Below, piece by piece: positions 54,562 through 63,409 of a stretch of 64,000 nt of DNA. The position numbers and the translations under genes are program-made. Location: contig JAFYYU010000011.1 in NCBI GenBank assembly GCA_017557425.1, forward strand, positions 47,013-111,012. Direction: 5' to 3'. Each line of letters starts with the position of its first letter. Position 1 is the first letter of the stretch. The notes under the pieces are model-generated. The model did no database searches and was not told the origin of the DNA. It saw nothing but the letters and a program-made list of their open reading frames with translations. The stretch comes from Muribaculaceae bacterium (lineage in GTDB: Bacteria; Bacteroidota; Bacteroidia; Bacteroidales; Muribaculaceae).

Positions 54562-57300
54562 ATGAAGAAAGACGACGACGAACTGGAAGGCATGGAGCCT
54601 CAAGAGCCCAACGAGAGCGACGCCCAAGGCAATAGCGAGGGCGACATCGACGCTACGTCCTCAGAGGAGAACGGCAGCGGCGAGCCTCAGGCCCATTCCT
54701 CCTACCAGGTACACAAAGATAAAAAACTGCAACTGAGCGGCATGTACGAGAACTGGTTTCTCGACTATGCCTCTTATGTGATTCTCGAGCGTGCCGTGCC
54801 CCACATCGAGGACGGCTTCAAGCCCGTGCAACGGCGCATCCTGCATGCCATGAAGGAGGCCGACGACGGCCATTTCAACAAGGTGGCCAACATCGTAGGC
54901 TTGACGATGCAGTACCACCCCCACGGCGATGCGTCCATCTACAGCTCGCTCGTACAGCTGGGACAGAAGGAGCTGCTTATCGACACTCAGGGTAACTGGG
55001 GTAACATCCTCACCGGCGACGGTGCGGCTGCAGGCCGTTACATCGAGGCCCGCCTGAGCGAGTTTGCCCTGGATGCCGTCTATAACGCCAAGGTGACCGA
55101 CTGGGGACTGTCCTACGACGGACGAAAGCGCGAGCCGCTGACGCTGCCCGCCAAGTTTCCCCTGCTGCTCACCCAGGGCGCCGAGGGTATTGCCGTGGGC
55201 CTGTCGTGCAAAATCCTGCCGCACAACTTCAACGAGGTGTGCGATGCCGCCATCAGCTACCTGCGCGGCGAGGAGTTCCACCTCTACCCCGACTTCCAGA
55301 CGGGCGGCTACATCGACGTGAGCCATTATAACGACGGCGAACGCGGTGGCTATGTGCGCGTGCGCGCCAAAATCGAAAAACTCGACAACAAGACGCTGCT
55401 GGTCAAGGATGTGCCCTACGGCAAGACCACCGGCACCGTCATTGAGAGCATCCTCAAGGCCGGTGAGCGCGGGAAAATCAAAATCCGCAAAGTCGAGGAC
55501 AACACCAGCGCGACGGCCGAGATTATCGTCACCCTGCAGGCAGGCACGAGCAGCGACATCGCCATCGATGCCCTGTATGCCTTCACCGACTGCGAAATCT
55601 CCATCTGGCCCAACTGCTGCGTCATCATGGACCAGAAACCGCAGTTCCTCACCGTGAGCGACGTGCTGCGCTACAACGTGGACCGCACGCGCGACATCCT
55701 GCGTCAGGAACTCGAGATCCAGCGCGGCGAGACCATGGAGATGCTGCACAACGTCTCGTTGGAGAAAATCTTCATTGAGGAGCGCATCTACAAGGACAAG
55801 GAATTTGAGAACGCCAAGGACCAGGAAAAGGCCCTCAAGCACATCGACAAGCGCTTGAAACCCTTCAAGCCCCAGTTCTACCGCGAGATCACACAGGACG
55901 ACCTGCTGCGCCTGCTCGAGATCCCGATGAAGCGCATCATCAAGTACAACAGCGACAAGGCCGACGAGAACATCGCTCGTCTTAAAGACCGCGTCGCCGA
56001 AATCGACAACAACCTTGCCCACCTCACCAAATACGCCATCAAGTGGTTTGAGGGCCTGAAGACCAAATACGGTGCCAAGTACCCGCGCCGCACGATCATC
56101 CGCGAGTTTGACACCATCGTCGCCAGCAAGGTTGCCGAGGCCAACCAGAAGCTCTACATCAACCGCGCCGACGGCTTCATCGGCACGGGCTTGAAAAAGG
56201 ACGAGTTCGTGTGCAACTGCTCGGACATCGACGACATCATCATCTTCTACAAGGACGGCAAATTCAAGGTCACCAAGGTCGCCGAGAAAATCTACGTGGG
56301 CAAGAACATCCTGTACCTCAACGTCTTTAAGAAGGGCGACGACCGCACCATATACAATGTGCTGTACCAGGACGGCCGCGGCGGAACGATCTACATGAAA
56401 CGCTTTGCCGTCACGGGTATCACGCGCGATAAGGAATACGACATCACGATGGGCAAGCCGGGCAGCAAGGTCGTGTGGTTCACGGCCAACCCGAACGGCG
56501 AGGCCGAGGTGCTGCGCATCACCCTCAAGCCCAAGTTCAGGCTCAAAATCCTGCAGTTTGACGTCAACCTGGCCGAACTGGCCATCAAGGGCAAGCAGGC
56601 ACGCGGCAACATCGTCACCAAGAACGAGGTGCACCGCATCACGCTCAAGGAGGCAGGACAATCGACGCTGGGCGACCGCGAGGTGTGGTTCGACCCGGAC
56701 ATCCTGCGTATCAACTACGAGAAGCACGGACGCTCGCTGGGCTTATTCGGCGGCGACGACCGCATCCTGGTGGTGATGAAGACCGGCGAGTTCTACACCA
56801 CGAGCACCGAGGCCAGCAACCACTACGACGAAGGCATCCTGCGCATCGAGAAGTATGTGCCTGGCAAGGTTTGGACTGCCGTGCTCGATGATGCCGACCA
56901 AGGTCACCCCTACGTCAAGCGTTTCACCCTCGAGGACAATATCAAGAAGCAGAGCTTTATCGGCGGCAATCCCGAGTCGCGCCTGCTGCTGTTGAGCGAC
57001 GAGCCCTGTCCGCGCTTCGAGGTGAAGATAGGCGGCGATGACGCTCACCGCGAGCCGTTTGTTATTGATGCCGAGGAATTTATCGGCGTCAAGACCTTCA
57101 AGGCCAAAGGACGCCGCGTCACCAACTGGCAGGTGGACACCATCACCGAAATCGAGCCGCGCGAGCCGGCACCCAATGAGGAGCCGACACCCGAGGATGC
57201 TCCCACCGACGGCGATGACACCAAGCCCGACGGCATCAGCCAGGACGAGGTCCTCGACAGCTTCACCGGCCAGCAACGCATCCCCTTTGACGAAGTTTAA
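54562..57300 (+). CDS. parC: DNA topoisomerase IV subunit A (gyrA/parC family)
   Basis: 912 residues. The N-terminal ~50 residues are acidic and disordered. Then the breakage-reunion domain: YASYVILERAVPHIEDGFKP, and the active-site tyrosine in AAGRYIEARLSE near residue 160. A coiled-coil region and C-terminal pinwheel-like blades follow, with an acidic Pro-rich tail. In Bacteroidetes this form is the one annotated ParC/topoisomerase IV A; the GyrA-box of gyrase (QRRGGKG) is not visible, which favours topoisomerase IV. The parE partner is not in the window. It decatenates and relaxes DNA. Confidence 0.9.
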   Translation: MKKDDDELEGMEPQEPNESDAQGNSEGDIDATSSEENGSGEPQAHSSYQVHKDKKLQLSGMYENWFLDYASYVILERAVPHIEDGFKPVQRRILHAMKEADDGHFNKVANIVGLTMQYHPHGDASIYSSLVQLGQKELLIDTQGNWGNILTGDGAAAGRYIEARLSEFALDAVYNAKVTDWGLSYDGRKREPLTLPAKFPLLLTQGAEGIAVGLSCKILPHNFNEVCDAAISYLRGEEFHLYPDFQTGGYIDVSHYNDGERGGYVRVRAKIEKLDNKTLLVKDVPYGKTTGTVIESILKAGERGKIKIRKVEDNTSATAEIIVTLQAGTSSDIAIDALYAFTDCEISIWPNCCVIMDQKPQFLTVSDVLRYNVDRTRDILRQELEIQRGETMEMLHNVSLEKIFIEERIYKDKEFENAKDQEKALKHIDKRLKPFKPQFYREITQDDLLRLLEIPMKRIIKYNSDKADENIARLKDRVAEIDNNLAHLTKYAIKWFEGLKTKYGAKYPRRTIIREFDTIVASKVAEANQKLYINRADGFIGTGLKKDEFVCNCSDIDDIIIFYKDGKFKVTKVAEKIYVGKNILYLNVFKKGDDRTIYNVLYQDGRGGTIYMKRFAVTGITRDKEYDITMGKPGSKVVWFTANPNGEAEVLRITLKPKFRLKILQFDVNLAELAIKGKQARGNIVTKNEVHRITLKEAGQSTLGDREVWFDPDILRINYEKHGRSLGLFGGDDRILVVMKTGEFYTTSTEASNHYDEGILRIEKYVPGKVWTAVLDDADQGHPYVKRFTLEDNIKKQSFIGGNPESRLLLLSDEPCPRFEVKIGGDDAHREPFVIDAEEFIGVKTFKAKGRRVTNWQVDTITEIEPREPAPNEEPTPEDAPTDGDDTKPDGISQDEVLDSFTGQQRIPFDEV

Positions 57301-57416
57301 AAACAAGAAATACTATTCATAAATCACAACAGACAATTGTCCACCCGATGTCTATAATTGATTTGTCTTTTTGATGTAAAACTTGTGCTTCTTGTATTTC
57401 TTGTTGTAAAAAAAAG

Positions 57417-58175
57417 ATGATGAGGAAATTATATATAGTTTGTTGTCTAATGGCGGTGTTGTCGGTGGCGGGGCAGGATGCCGGGTCGATGTTGATGATC
57501 GATGCGGGTTATGCGTCAGTGCATGACAGTTACCTGACGCCTATTACCTATGACGGACTCGATCTGGCCATGAGTGTTGAGGCGGTGCGCAACGTGCGTC
57601 ACGACAAGTGGTTGTGGCAGCTCATGGTCGGCGTCGACTACAACTACGTCGAGAACAACGTACGCAATAACGACCTGCACAAACTCATGGGCGACATCAC
57701 CTTTGACATGCAACGGGTGTGGCGAAATGCCATTGCACGACGCATCGACGTGTCCGTCGGTCCGATGACGCAGCTGCGCGCGGGCATCGTTTACGACGAG
57801 GTCAACAGCAACAACCCTGTCACCGTGCGCGCCCACTGGAACGTGGGCGCTACCGCCATGGCGGCTTGGCACACGCGGCTCGGGCGCAAGCCCGTCACAC
57901 TGCGCTACCAGGTACAACTGCCCGTCCTGGGCGTGTTTTTCGCACCCGAGTATGACGAGAGCTACTACGAGATCTATCTGGGCAACCACCGCAACCTCGC
58001 CCACCTGGGCTGGTGGGGCAACCGCCTAGACATGACACATTACCTGGGTGCCGACCTGCGCCTGGGCAAGACCACCCTGCGTCTGGGCTACCGCACCCGC
58101 CTAGAGCACTGGAACGTCAACCACCTCAAGGTCCACGACGTCACCCATTCCGCCGTCCTCGGCATCTCCTTGTAA
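57417..58175 (+). CDS. DUF3316 exported protein
   Basis: 252 residues with a signal peptide (to about residue 19, LSVAGQ). The rest is beta-rich and barrel-like, with SYLTPITYDGLDLAMSVEAVR near the start, matching the Bacteroidetes-only DUF3316 family of unknown function. It ends in a membrane strand (HSAVLGISL). It is 102 nt upstream of the S41 peptidase on the same strand. No clear promoter is seen in the 116-nt gap before it. Confidence 0.78.
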   Translation: MMRKLYIVCCLMAVLSVAGQDAGSMLMIDAGYASVHDSYLTPITYDGLDLAMSVEAVRNVRHDKWLWQLMVGVDYNYVENNVRNNDLHKLMGDITFDMQRVWRNAIARRIDVSVGPMTQLRAGIVYDEVNSNNPVTVRAHWNVGATAMAAWHTRLGRKPVTLRYQVQLPVLGVFFAPEYDESYYEIYLGNHRNLAHLGWWGNRLDMTHYLGADLRLGKTTLRLGYRTRLEHWNVNHLKVHDVTHSAVLGISL

Positions 58176-58181
58176 ACTACA

Positions 58182-58269
58182 AATTACACTAATTTAACGA
58201 ATATGGCATCCGCATTCAATTATAACGAATTTATCCAACCCGCGTGTCAACAATTCGTGGAATTCGTAG
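58182..58269. repeat. 9-nt-period repeats between the DUF3316 and S41 genes
   Basis: AAT at 58182, 58191 and 58200, then AATTCGTGG at 58252 and AATTCGTAG at 58261, all in 9-nt steps. The segment reaches almost to the S41 start at 58278. Confidence 0.55.
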
Positions 58270-58277
58270 TTAAAAAG

Positions 58278-59279
58278 ATGAAGAAGATAATATTTTTCGT
58301 TGTGGTTTTGTTGTTGACGGGGTGTGCGCAGCAGGACGATTTTGAAAGTGACCAGGTGGGCAATTTTGAGGCGCTGTGGTCCATCATGGACGAACATTAT
58401 AGTTTCTTTGACTACAAACAGGTCAACTGGGACGAGGTGCACCAGCGTTACCGCGCCCTGGTATCCAACAAGATGACCGACAGGGAATTGTTTGACGTCT
58501 GCGGTGAGATGTTGAAGGAATTGCGAGACGGACACACCAACCTCATCGCCAGCCACGATGTGTCACGCTACTGGATTTGGGAGCAGTGGCCCGTCAACTA
58601 CGATGAGCGCATCATCGACGAGCACTACCTCAACTTCGACTACAAAATGGCCTGCGGCATCAAATACCAGATCCTGCCCAGCAACTTCGGCTACATGTAC
58701 TATGACTCGTTCATGTCGGATATCGGCGAGGGCAACCTGGACCTCATTCTCAGTTACCTTTCAACAGCCGACGGCCTCATCATCGACGTGCGCAACAACG
58801 GCGGAGGTCTGCTGACCAATGTCGAGAAACTCGTCTCGCGCTTTATCGGCGAGAAAACCCTTGCCGGATACATCAGCCACAAGACCGGTCCGGGCCACAA
58901 TGAGTTGAGCAAGCCCTACGCCTACTACTTCGAGCCGACCAAGAACCACATCCACTACCTCAAGCCCGTGGTCGTGCTGGCTAACCGCAGTTCCTTCAGC
59001 GCCACCAACAATTTTGTGTCTATCATGAAATCGCTGGGCAACGTCACCATCGTGGGTGACACCACGGGCGGCGGCTGCGGACTGCCTTTTACCAGCGAGC
59101 TGCCCAACGGCTGGCGCGTGCGTTTCTCGTCTTGTCCCATTATGGACAACAAGGGACAGCTCACCGAGTTTGGCGTGGCTCCCGACGTGCGTGTGGATAT
59201 GAATGAGAACGACCGCACCAGCGACGCAATTCTCGACGAAGCCATCAATATTTTGACCAATAGTTCCATCAATCACTAA
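58278..59279 (+). CDS. S41 family peptidase lipoprotein
   Basis: 333 residues from the ATG at 58278; an upstream in-frame ATG at 58203 lacks a signal and lies in repeats. The lipobox VVLLLTGC places it at the periplasmic face. A tricorn/C-terminal-processing-like protease domain follows without a clear PDZ domain. The LIIDVRNNGGG block and NRSSFSATNNFVSIMK with the candidate serine nucleophile (about residues 236-240) fit the S41 family. It may process or degrade envelope proteins. DUF3316 lies upstream and an OmpA-like barrel downstream. Confidence 0.85.
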   Translation: MKKIIFFVVVLLLTGCAQQDDFESDQVGNFEALWSIMDEHYSFFDYKQVNWDEVHQRYRALVSNKMTDRELFDVCGEMLKELRDGHTNLIASHDVSRYWIWEQWPVNYDERIIDEHYLNFDYKMACGIKYQILPSNFGYMYYDSFMSDIGEGNLDLILSYLSTADGLIIDVRNNGGGLLTNVEKLVSRFIGEKTLAGYISHKTGPGHNELSKPYAYYFEPTKNHIHYLKPVVVLANRSSFSATNNFVSIMKSLGNVTIVGDTTGGGCGLPFTSELPNGWRVRFSSCPIMDNKGQLTEFGVAPDVRVDMNENDRTSDAILDEAINILTNSSINH

Positions 59280-59291
59280 AAATCAAAAAGT

Positions 59292-59768
59292 ATGAAAAAA
59301 TTCATCTTCCTGGCCGTTCTGGCCATCGTTACCGCTCTTGGCGCAAGCGCCGAGAAGGGTGACATCGCTGCAGGCGCTCAGTTCGCCTACGCTTCCAAGA
59401 ACTCCATGGCTGGCCTTGGCCTCCAGCTGCAGGTAGAGCCCGTGAACCGCTTCCGCATCGCTCCCGAGTTCATGTATTTCTTCAAGAACGACGGCTTGAG
59501 TGCCATCAATGCCAACGTCAATCTGCACTATGTCATCCCCACCAGCACGACCTTCGCTATCTATCCCATGTTGGGCTTCACCTATGCCAACTACAAGTGG
59601 GATGTCGGCTTTGGAGACACCAGCGTGGGACGCTGCGGCGCCAACGTCGGTGTAGGCGCGGAATACCGCATCCAGGACAGGCTCTCCTTCTTCAGCGAGG
59701 AGCGTTTCCAGATCATCGAGGACTTCAACCAGTCCGTCACCGTCCTGGGCCTGAAGTACACCTTCTAA
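59292..59768 (+). CDS. Small outer-membrane beta-barrel protein
   Basis: 158 residues, signal peptide ending GASA, then about eight beta strands (GAQFAYASKNSMAGLGLQLQV, FRIAPEFMYFFKND, NVNLHYVIPTSTTFAIYPMLG...) ending in VTVLGLKYTF with a terminal Phe, the usual barrel end for BAM assembly. It matches the porin_OmpA-like/OmpX-size family of 8-strand barrels. It lies 12 nt after the S41 gene and is probably cotranscribed, closed by a strong terminator. Confidence 0.82.
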   Translation: MKKFIFLAVLAIVTALGASAEKGDIAAGAQFAYASKNSMAGLGLQLQVEPVNRFRIAPEFMYFFKNDGLSAINANVNLHYVIPTSTTFAIYPMLGFTYANYKWDVGFGDTSVGRCGANVGVGAEYRIQDRLSFFSEERFQIIEDFNQSVTVLGLKYTF

Positions 59769-59793
59769 CCCACCAGACCAAGAACCAATAAAC

Positions 59794-59828
59794 ATCAGGG
59801 ACGCATGATGGCATGCGTCCCTGATTTA
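59794..59828 (+). terminator. Terminator after the small barrel gene
   Basis: Perfect 14-bp stem (ATCAGGGACGCATG with CATGCGTCCCTGAT) and a 4-nt loop. Confidence 0.85.
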
Positions 59829-59832
59829 AATA

Positions 59833-59862
59833 AAAAGGGGCGACAGTTGTCGTCCCTTTTTG
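59833..59862 (-). terminator. Terminator of tRNA-Ser
   Basis: AAAAAGGGGCGACA pairs with TGTCGTCCCTTTTT (one G-T pair); A and T runs at both sides. It directly abuts the tRNA 3' end. Confidence 0.8.
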
Positions 59863-59950
59863 CGGAGTGACCGAGATTCGAACTCGGGATACGCTTTTGA
59901 CGTATACACGCTTTCCAGGCGTGCCTCTTCAGCCACTCGAGCATCACTCC
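59863..59950 (-). tRNA. tRNA-Ser (anticodon GGA)
   Basis: An 88-nt class II tRNA on the minus strand: acceptor GGAGTGA with TCACTCC, discriminator G, anticodon stem CACGC/GCGTG with loop CTGGAAA (anticodon GGA), a long variable arm (TACG...CGTA) and a T-arm with TTCGAAT. After the discriminator the sequence reads CA, so a full CCA is not encoded. Confidence 0.93.
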
Positions 59951-59968
59951 ATTCGTCAAATGCGGGGG

Positions 59969-59976
59969 CAAAGGTA
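59969..59976 (-). promoter_or_regulatory. -7 box for tRNA-Ser
   Basis: TACCTTTG on the minus strand, 19 nt upstream of the mature 5' end, with TTTG at 59998-60001 (21-nt spacer). Confidence 0.55.
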
Positions 59977-60029
59977 ATACAATTTGGCGGATAATCGCAA
60001 ACATTCCATCTTTTTTCCGCATTTTTCAG

Positions 60030-60037
60030 TATTTTTG
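60030..60037 (+). promoter_or_regulatory. -7 box for the RecD-like helicase gene
   Basis: TATTTTTG ends 5 nt before the ATG at 60043, so the mRNA may be leaderless or nearly so. Confidence 0.45.
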
Positions 60038-60042
60038 TCGTC

Positions 60043-61509
60043 ATGAAAACCAATGACCGACTGACGAATTTCACCCATACGGGAAATGCTGACCGTCAGG
60101 ACCCGCGCGTCAAGCAGCTGGCCGTGGACGTGCTGCGGTGGCTACCCTACGACCCGAACGACGACCAGATGCTGGTCATCGTGGCATTGGCGCATTTCCT
60201 GCTGTATGCCCCTGAGCGGTCGGTCTTTATCCTGGGCGGATATGCGGGCACGGGCAAGACATCGCTCACGGGAGCTATCGTCAAGGCGCTGCACCAGCAA
60301 GGTGTGAAGTCGGTGCTGATGGCCCCGACGGGAAGGGCGGCGCATATCTTCAGCGAATACTCGGGCCACCCAGCCTACACCATCCACCGCAAGATCTACC
60401 GCCAGCAGGGCTACGGCATCGACGCCTTTGGCCTGGCCGAGAACAAGCATACCAATACCGTTTTCATCGTCGATGAGGCCTCGATGATCAGCAACGCCAG
60501 CGACGGCAGCATCTTTGGCAGCGGACGGCTGCTGGAAGACCTCATCGGCTATGTGTATAACGGCCTGGGGTGCAAAATGGTGCTCATGGGCGACAATGCC
60601 CAGTTGCCGCCGGTGGGACAGCTCCTGAGCCCTGCCCTCGATGATGAAATATTGCGGTCGATGGGGTTGACGACCTACGGCGTGTTCCTGAGACAGATTG
60701 CCCGTCAGGCCGAGGAGAGCGGCATCCTGCACAACGCGACGCTGCTGCGGCAGGCCATGGAGGACGGCACGCTGGGACGCCCGCACTTTGACCTTGAGGG
60801 TATGGAGGACATCCAGACCGTGTCAAGCGAGTTCCTGCTCGAGACCATCAGTGACTGTTATGACCGCGACGGTATGAACGAGACCATCATCGTGACACGC
60901 AGCAACAAGCGCGCGACCTTATTCAATATGGGCGTGCGCAACTCCATCCTGTACCGCGAGGACCTGCTTGTCAACGACGACATGCTGCTGGTGGCCAAAA
61001 ACAATTACTATTGGGCACGGGACTATGAGCAGATGGACTTTATCGCCAACGGCGACGTGTGCCGCGTGAGGCGCGTGTGGGGTGATATCGAGCACCGCTA
61101 TGGCCTGCGTTTTGCCAACGTCACCGTCGAGTTCCCCGACCATGACGGCGTGGAGATGGACTGCAAAATCGTGGTGGACTGCCTGCTGAGCGACACGCCG
61201 GCCCTGGACCGCGAACAGAGCGACCGCCTATTCAACGAGGTGTGGGAAGAACTCACCGGCGACAAGCGCGAACGCTACAAGCAGATGAAAGAGCACCCCT
61301 ATTTCAATGCCCTGCAGGTCAAGTATGCCTATGCGGTGACTTGCCACAAGGCGCAAGGCGGCCAATGGCGCAACGTGTTCATCGACATGGGCGGCATCAT
61401 GCCCGACGCCATGCAGTCGATGGACTTTTACCGTTGGCTCTACACCGCCATGACGCGTGCCCGTGACCGCGTCTATCTCATCAACTGGCGGGAAGATAAT
61501 CAGGAATGA
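60043..61509 (+). CDS. RecD-like ATP-dependent DNA helicase (SF1B)
   Basis: 488 residues. Walker A GYAGTGKTS near residue 65, Walker B IVDEASM near 141, LPPVGQ (motif III) after, and the C-terminal UvrD_C_2 block YAVTCHKAQGGQW near 428 with the final TAMTRARDRVYLINW. This is the short RecD2/AAA_30 type with no RecBC partners here. It should unwind DNA 5' to 3' in repair or replication. The stop is followed by a heptamer array. Confidence 0.93.
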   Translation: MKTNDRLTNFTHTGNADRQDPRVKQLAVDVLRWLPYDPNDDQMLVIVALAHFLLYAPERSVFILGGYAGTGKTSLTGAIVKALHQQGVKSVLMAPTGRAAHIFSEYSGHPAYTIHRKIYRQQGYGIDAFGLAENKHTNTVFIVDEASMISNASDGSIFGSGRLLEDLIGYVYNGLGCKMVLMGDNAQLPPVGQLLSPALDDEILRSMGLTTYGVFLRQIARQAEESGILHNATLLRQAMEDGTLGRPHFDLEGMEDIQTVSSEFLLETISDCYDRDGMNETIIVTRSNKRATLFNMGVRNSILYREDLLVNDDMLLVAKNNYYWARDYEQMDFIANGDVCRVRRVWGDIEHRYGLRFANVTVEFPDHDGVEMDCKIVVDCLLSDTPALDREQSDRLFNEVWEELTGDKRERYKQMKEHPYFNALQVKYAYAVTCHKAQGGQWRNVFIDMGGIMPDAMQSMDFYRWLYTAMTRARDRVYLINWREDNQE

Positions 61510-61520
61510 GGCAGATGCAA

Positions 61521-61555
61521 ACTAAAAACTAAAGACTAAGGACTAAAGACTAAAA
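61521..61555. repeat. 7-nt-period ACTAANN array
   Basis: Five heptamers in exact register: ACTAAAA, ACTAAAG, ACTAAGG, ACTAAAG, ACTAAAA. It ends 9 nt before the -7 box of the endonuclease gene and so covers its -33 region. Confidence 0.8.
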
Positions 61556-61563
61556 ACTTTTAC

Positions 61564-61571
61564 TACCTTTG
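61564..61571 (+). promoter_or_regulatory. -7 box for the endonuclease I gene
   Basis: TACCTTTG, 31 nt before the ATG at 61602. It rules out an earlier in-frame start at 61569. Confidence 0.55.
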
Positions 61572-61601
61572 TGGCTCACAATCAACATAATTCAAGCAGC
61601 A

Positions 61602-63311
61602 ATGATACACAAGAGACTACACCGATTCACCATAGCCGCCGTGCTGGCCATGGCTAGCCTGTGCTCCACCGCCAGTATCCCTGCCGGTTATTACAACTCG
61701 CTGGACGGCAAAAGCGGACAAGCGTTGAAGGACGCCATCCACGATCTGGTATCACAGCACACGACTTTCAGTTACGGGAGTCTGTGGATTTACTTTGCCG
61801 AGACCGACTGCCAAGCCAATGACAAAAGCAAGGTGTGGGACATGTACAGCGACAACACCTACTACTTCAGGGGCGGCACCAGCGGCGTTTCAGGCATGCA
61901 CAAGGAGCACTCCCTGCCCAAGAGCTGGTGGGGCGGTTACGACGAGAATCAGGGCTATGCCGGCTATACCGACATCAACCACCTGTATCCGGCCAATGGC
62001 GAGGCCAACATGGCCAAGTCCAACTTCCCGTTGGGCGAGGTATCCCGAGCCACATTTGACAATGGTGTGACCAAGGTGGGTCCTCCAAAGTCGGGCCAGG
62101 GAGGCGGCAGCTACTCGGTATTTGAGCCCGATGACCGGTATAAAGGAGACTTTGCCCGTACCTATTTCTATATGGCATGTGCCTATCAGCACTACCAGTG
62201 GCGATATACCTACATGTTGAACAACAGCACGTGGAAAACGCTCAACGAGTGGTCCATCGACCTGTTGTGCCGTTGGGCGCGCAACGATGCCGTTAGCGAC
62301 AAGGAGGTTGACCGCAACGAGGCCGTTCAACGATACCAGAACAACCGCAACCCGTTCATCGACATCCCGCAGCTGTTTGAATACATCTGGGGTAACCGCC
62401 AGGGCGAGGTGTTCTACTTGAGCGATGCGGGTACCAGTACCGACACGACCACTTATACCGGCGACCCGGTGCTGATTACCCCCACCCAGGGAACAGTGCT
62501 CGACTTTGGCGAGGTGGCCATCGGAAAATCCATCGACTATACCTTGTACATCAAGGGCATGGGCTTGAACAACCCGTTGTCGGTCCAGCTCTACCGCTAC
62601 GATTACGAGATGTTCAGCATCCCCGTGACCAGCGTGAGCCGCACGGTTGCCAACAGTGCCGAGGGATACCCCTTGAAAATCACTTACACGCCAACCGCAA
62701 CAGGCGAGCACACGGCACGCCTGCTCATTTCGGACGGTGGCCTGGTTGGCAGTGTGGGTGTCGAGTTGCGTGCCCGCTGTCTGCCCGTCCCGACCTTGTC
62801 ACAATTGGAAGCGCTGCCCGCGACGGGTATAACCGACAACAGTTACGTCGCCAACTGGCGTAAGGCCACTGAAGGCGTGGACTACTATATCATCACGCGC
62901 ACTGTCTATAACAAGAACACAGGCGAGACGCGCACCGAGACGTTCACCACCGACAACGGTGACATCACGAGCTATGCGTTCGACGACCGCCAGTCAGGCG
63001 AGACACACACCTACAGTGTGCAGTCCTATCGACTGGGTTACACGAGCGAACCGTCGAACGTGATCACTATCGACATGAGCGGCATCACCGGTATCGAAGC
63101 CGACAAGCCGCTGCAAGTGCTGCAGATGGATGGCGCTATCCTGATCAAGTGCAGCGAGGACGTGGGCTGCGCCGACATTTATGACATGGCAGGACGCATC
63201 GTGCGCCACATCGACAACCTGCAGGACGACATGGTCATCGAGCTGCCACGCGGCATTTACCTGCTCAAGACGGCAACCTGCCGCACCGCGTGGAAGATTG
63301 CCGTGCGGTAA
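61602..63311 (+). CDS. Secreted endonuclease I with fibronectin-like and sorting-like C-terminus
   Basis: 569 residues from the ATG at 61602. Signal peptide (to about residue 25), then an endonuclease I domain (about 25-275) with MHKEHSLPKSWWGG near 99 and TDINHLYPANGEANMAKSNFPLG, the His/Asn motif of the DNA/RNA non-specific nuclease superfamily. After it an Ig-like domain (about 300-395), a fibronectin type III-like domain (about 405-490) and a C-terminal tail (CADIYDMAGRIVRH...GIYLLKTATCRTAWKIAVR) resembling type IX sorting domains. It probably digests extracellular DNA or RNA. Confidence 0.9.
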   Translation: MIHKRLHRFTIAAVLAMASLCSTASIPAGYYNSLDGKSGQALKDAIHDLVSQHTTFSYGSLWIYFAETDCQANDKSKVWDMYSDNTYYFRGGTSGVSGMHKEHSLPKSWWGGYDENQGYAGYTDINHLYPANGEANMAKSNFPLGEVSRATFDNGVTKVGPPKSGQGGGSYSVFEPDDRYKGDFARTYFYMACAYQHYQWRYTYMLNNSTWKTLNEWSIDLLCRWARNDAVSDKEVDRNEAVQRYQNNRNPFIDIPQLFEYIWGNRQGEVFYLSDAGTSTDTTTYTGDPVLITPTQGTVLDFGEVAIGKSIDYTLYIKGMGLNNPLSVQLYRYDYEMFSIPVTSVSRTVANSAEGYPLKITYTPTATGEHTARLLISDGGLVGSVGVELRARCLPVPTLSQLEALPATGITDNSYVANWRKATEGVDYYIITRTVYNKNTGETRTETFTTDNGDITSYAFDDRQSGETHTYSVQSYRLGYTSEPSNVITIDMSGITGIEADKPLQVLQMDGAILIKCSEDVGCADIYDMAGRIVRHIDNLQDDMVIELPRGIYLLKTATCRTAWKIAVR

Positions 63312-63312
63312 G

Positions 63313-63366
63313 ACGGATGGGACGGAGATAACGGAAGAAACGGAGATAACGGAACAAGCGGTTGGC
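63313..63366. repeat. 9-nt-period ACGGANNNN array
   Basis: Five nonamers in exact register (ACGGATGGG, ACGGAGATA, ACGGAAGAA, ACGGAGATA, ACGGAACAA) with a sixth related unit GCGGTTGGC. It starts 2 nt after the endonuclease stop codon. Confidence 0.8.
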
Positions 63367-63385
63367 CATGTGGTCAACCGCTTGT
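63357..63385. terminator. Hairpin between convergent genes
   Basis: AAGCGGTTG and CAACCGCTT form a 9-bp stem with a 9-nt loop. T runs are absent, so efficiency is unclear. Confidence 0.55.
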
Positions 63386-63409
63386 GATTCAAATTGCGAC
63401 AATTCAGGT

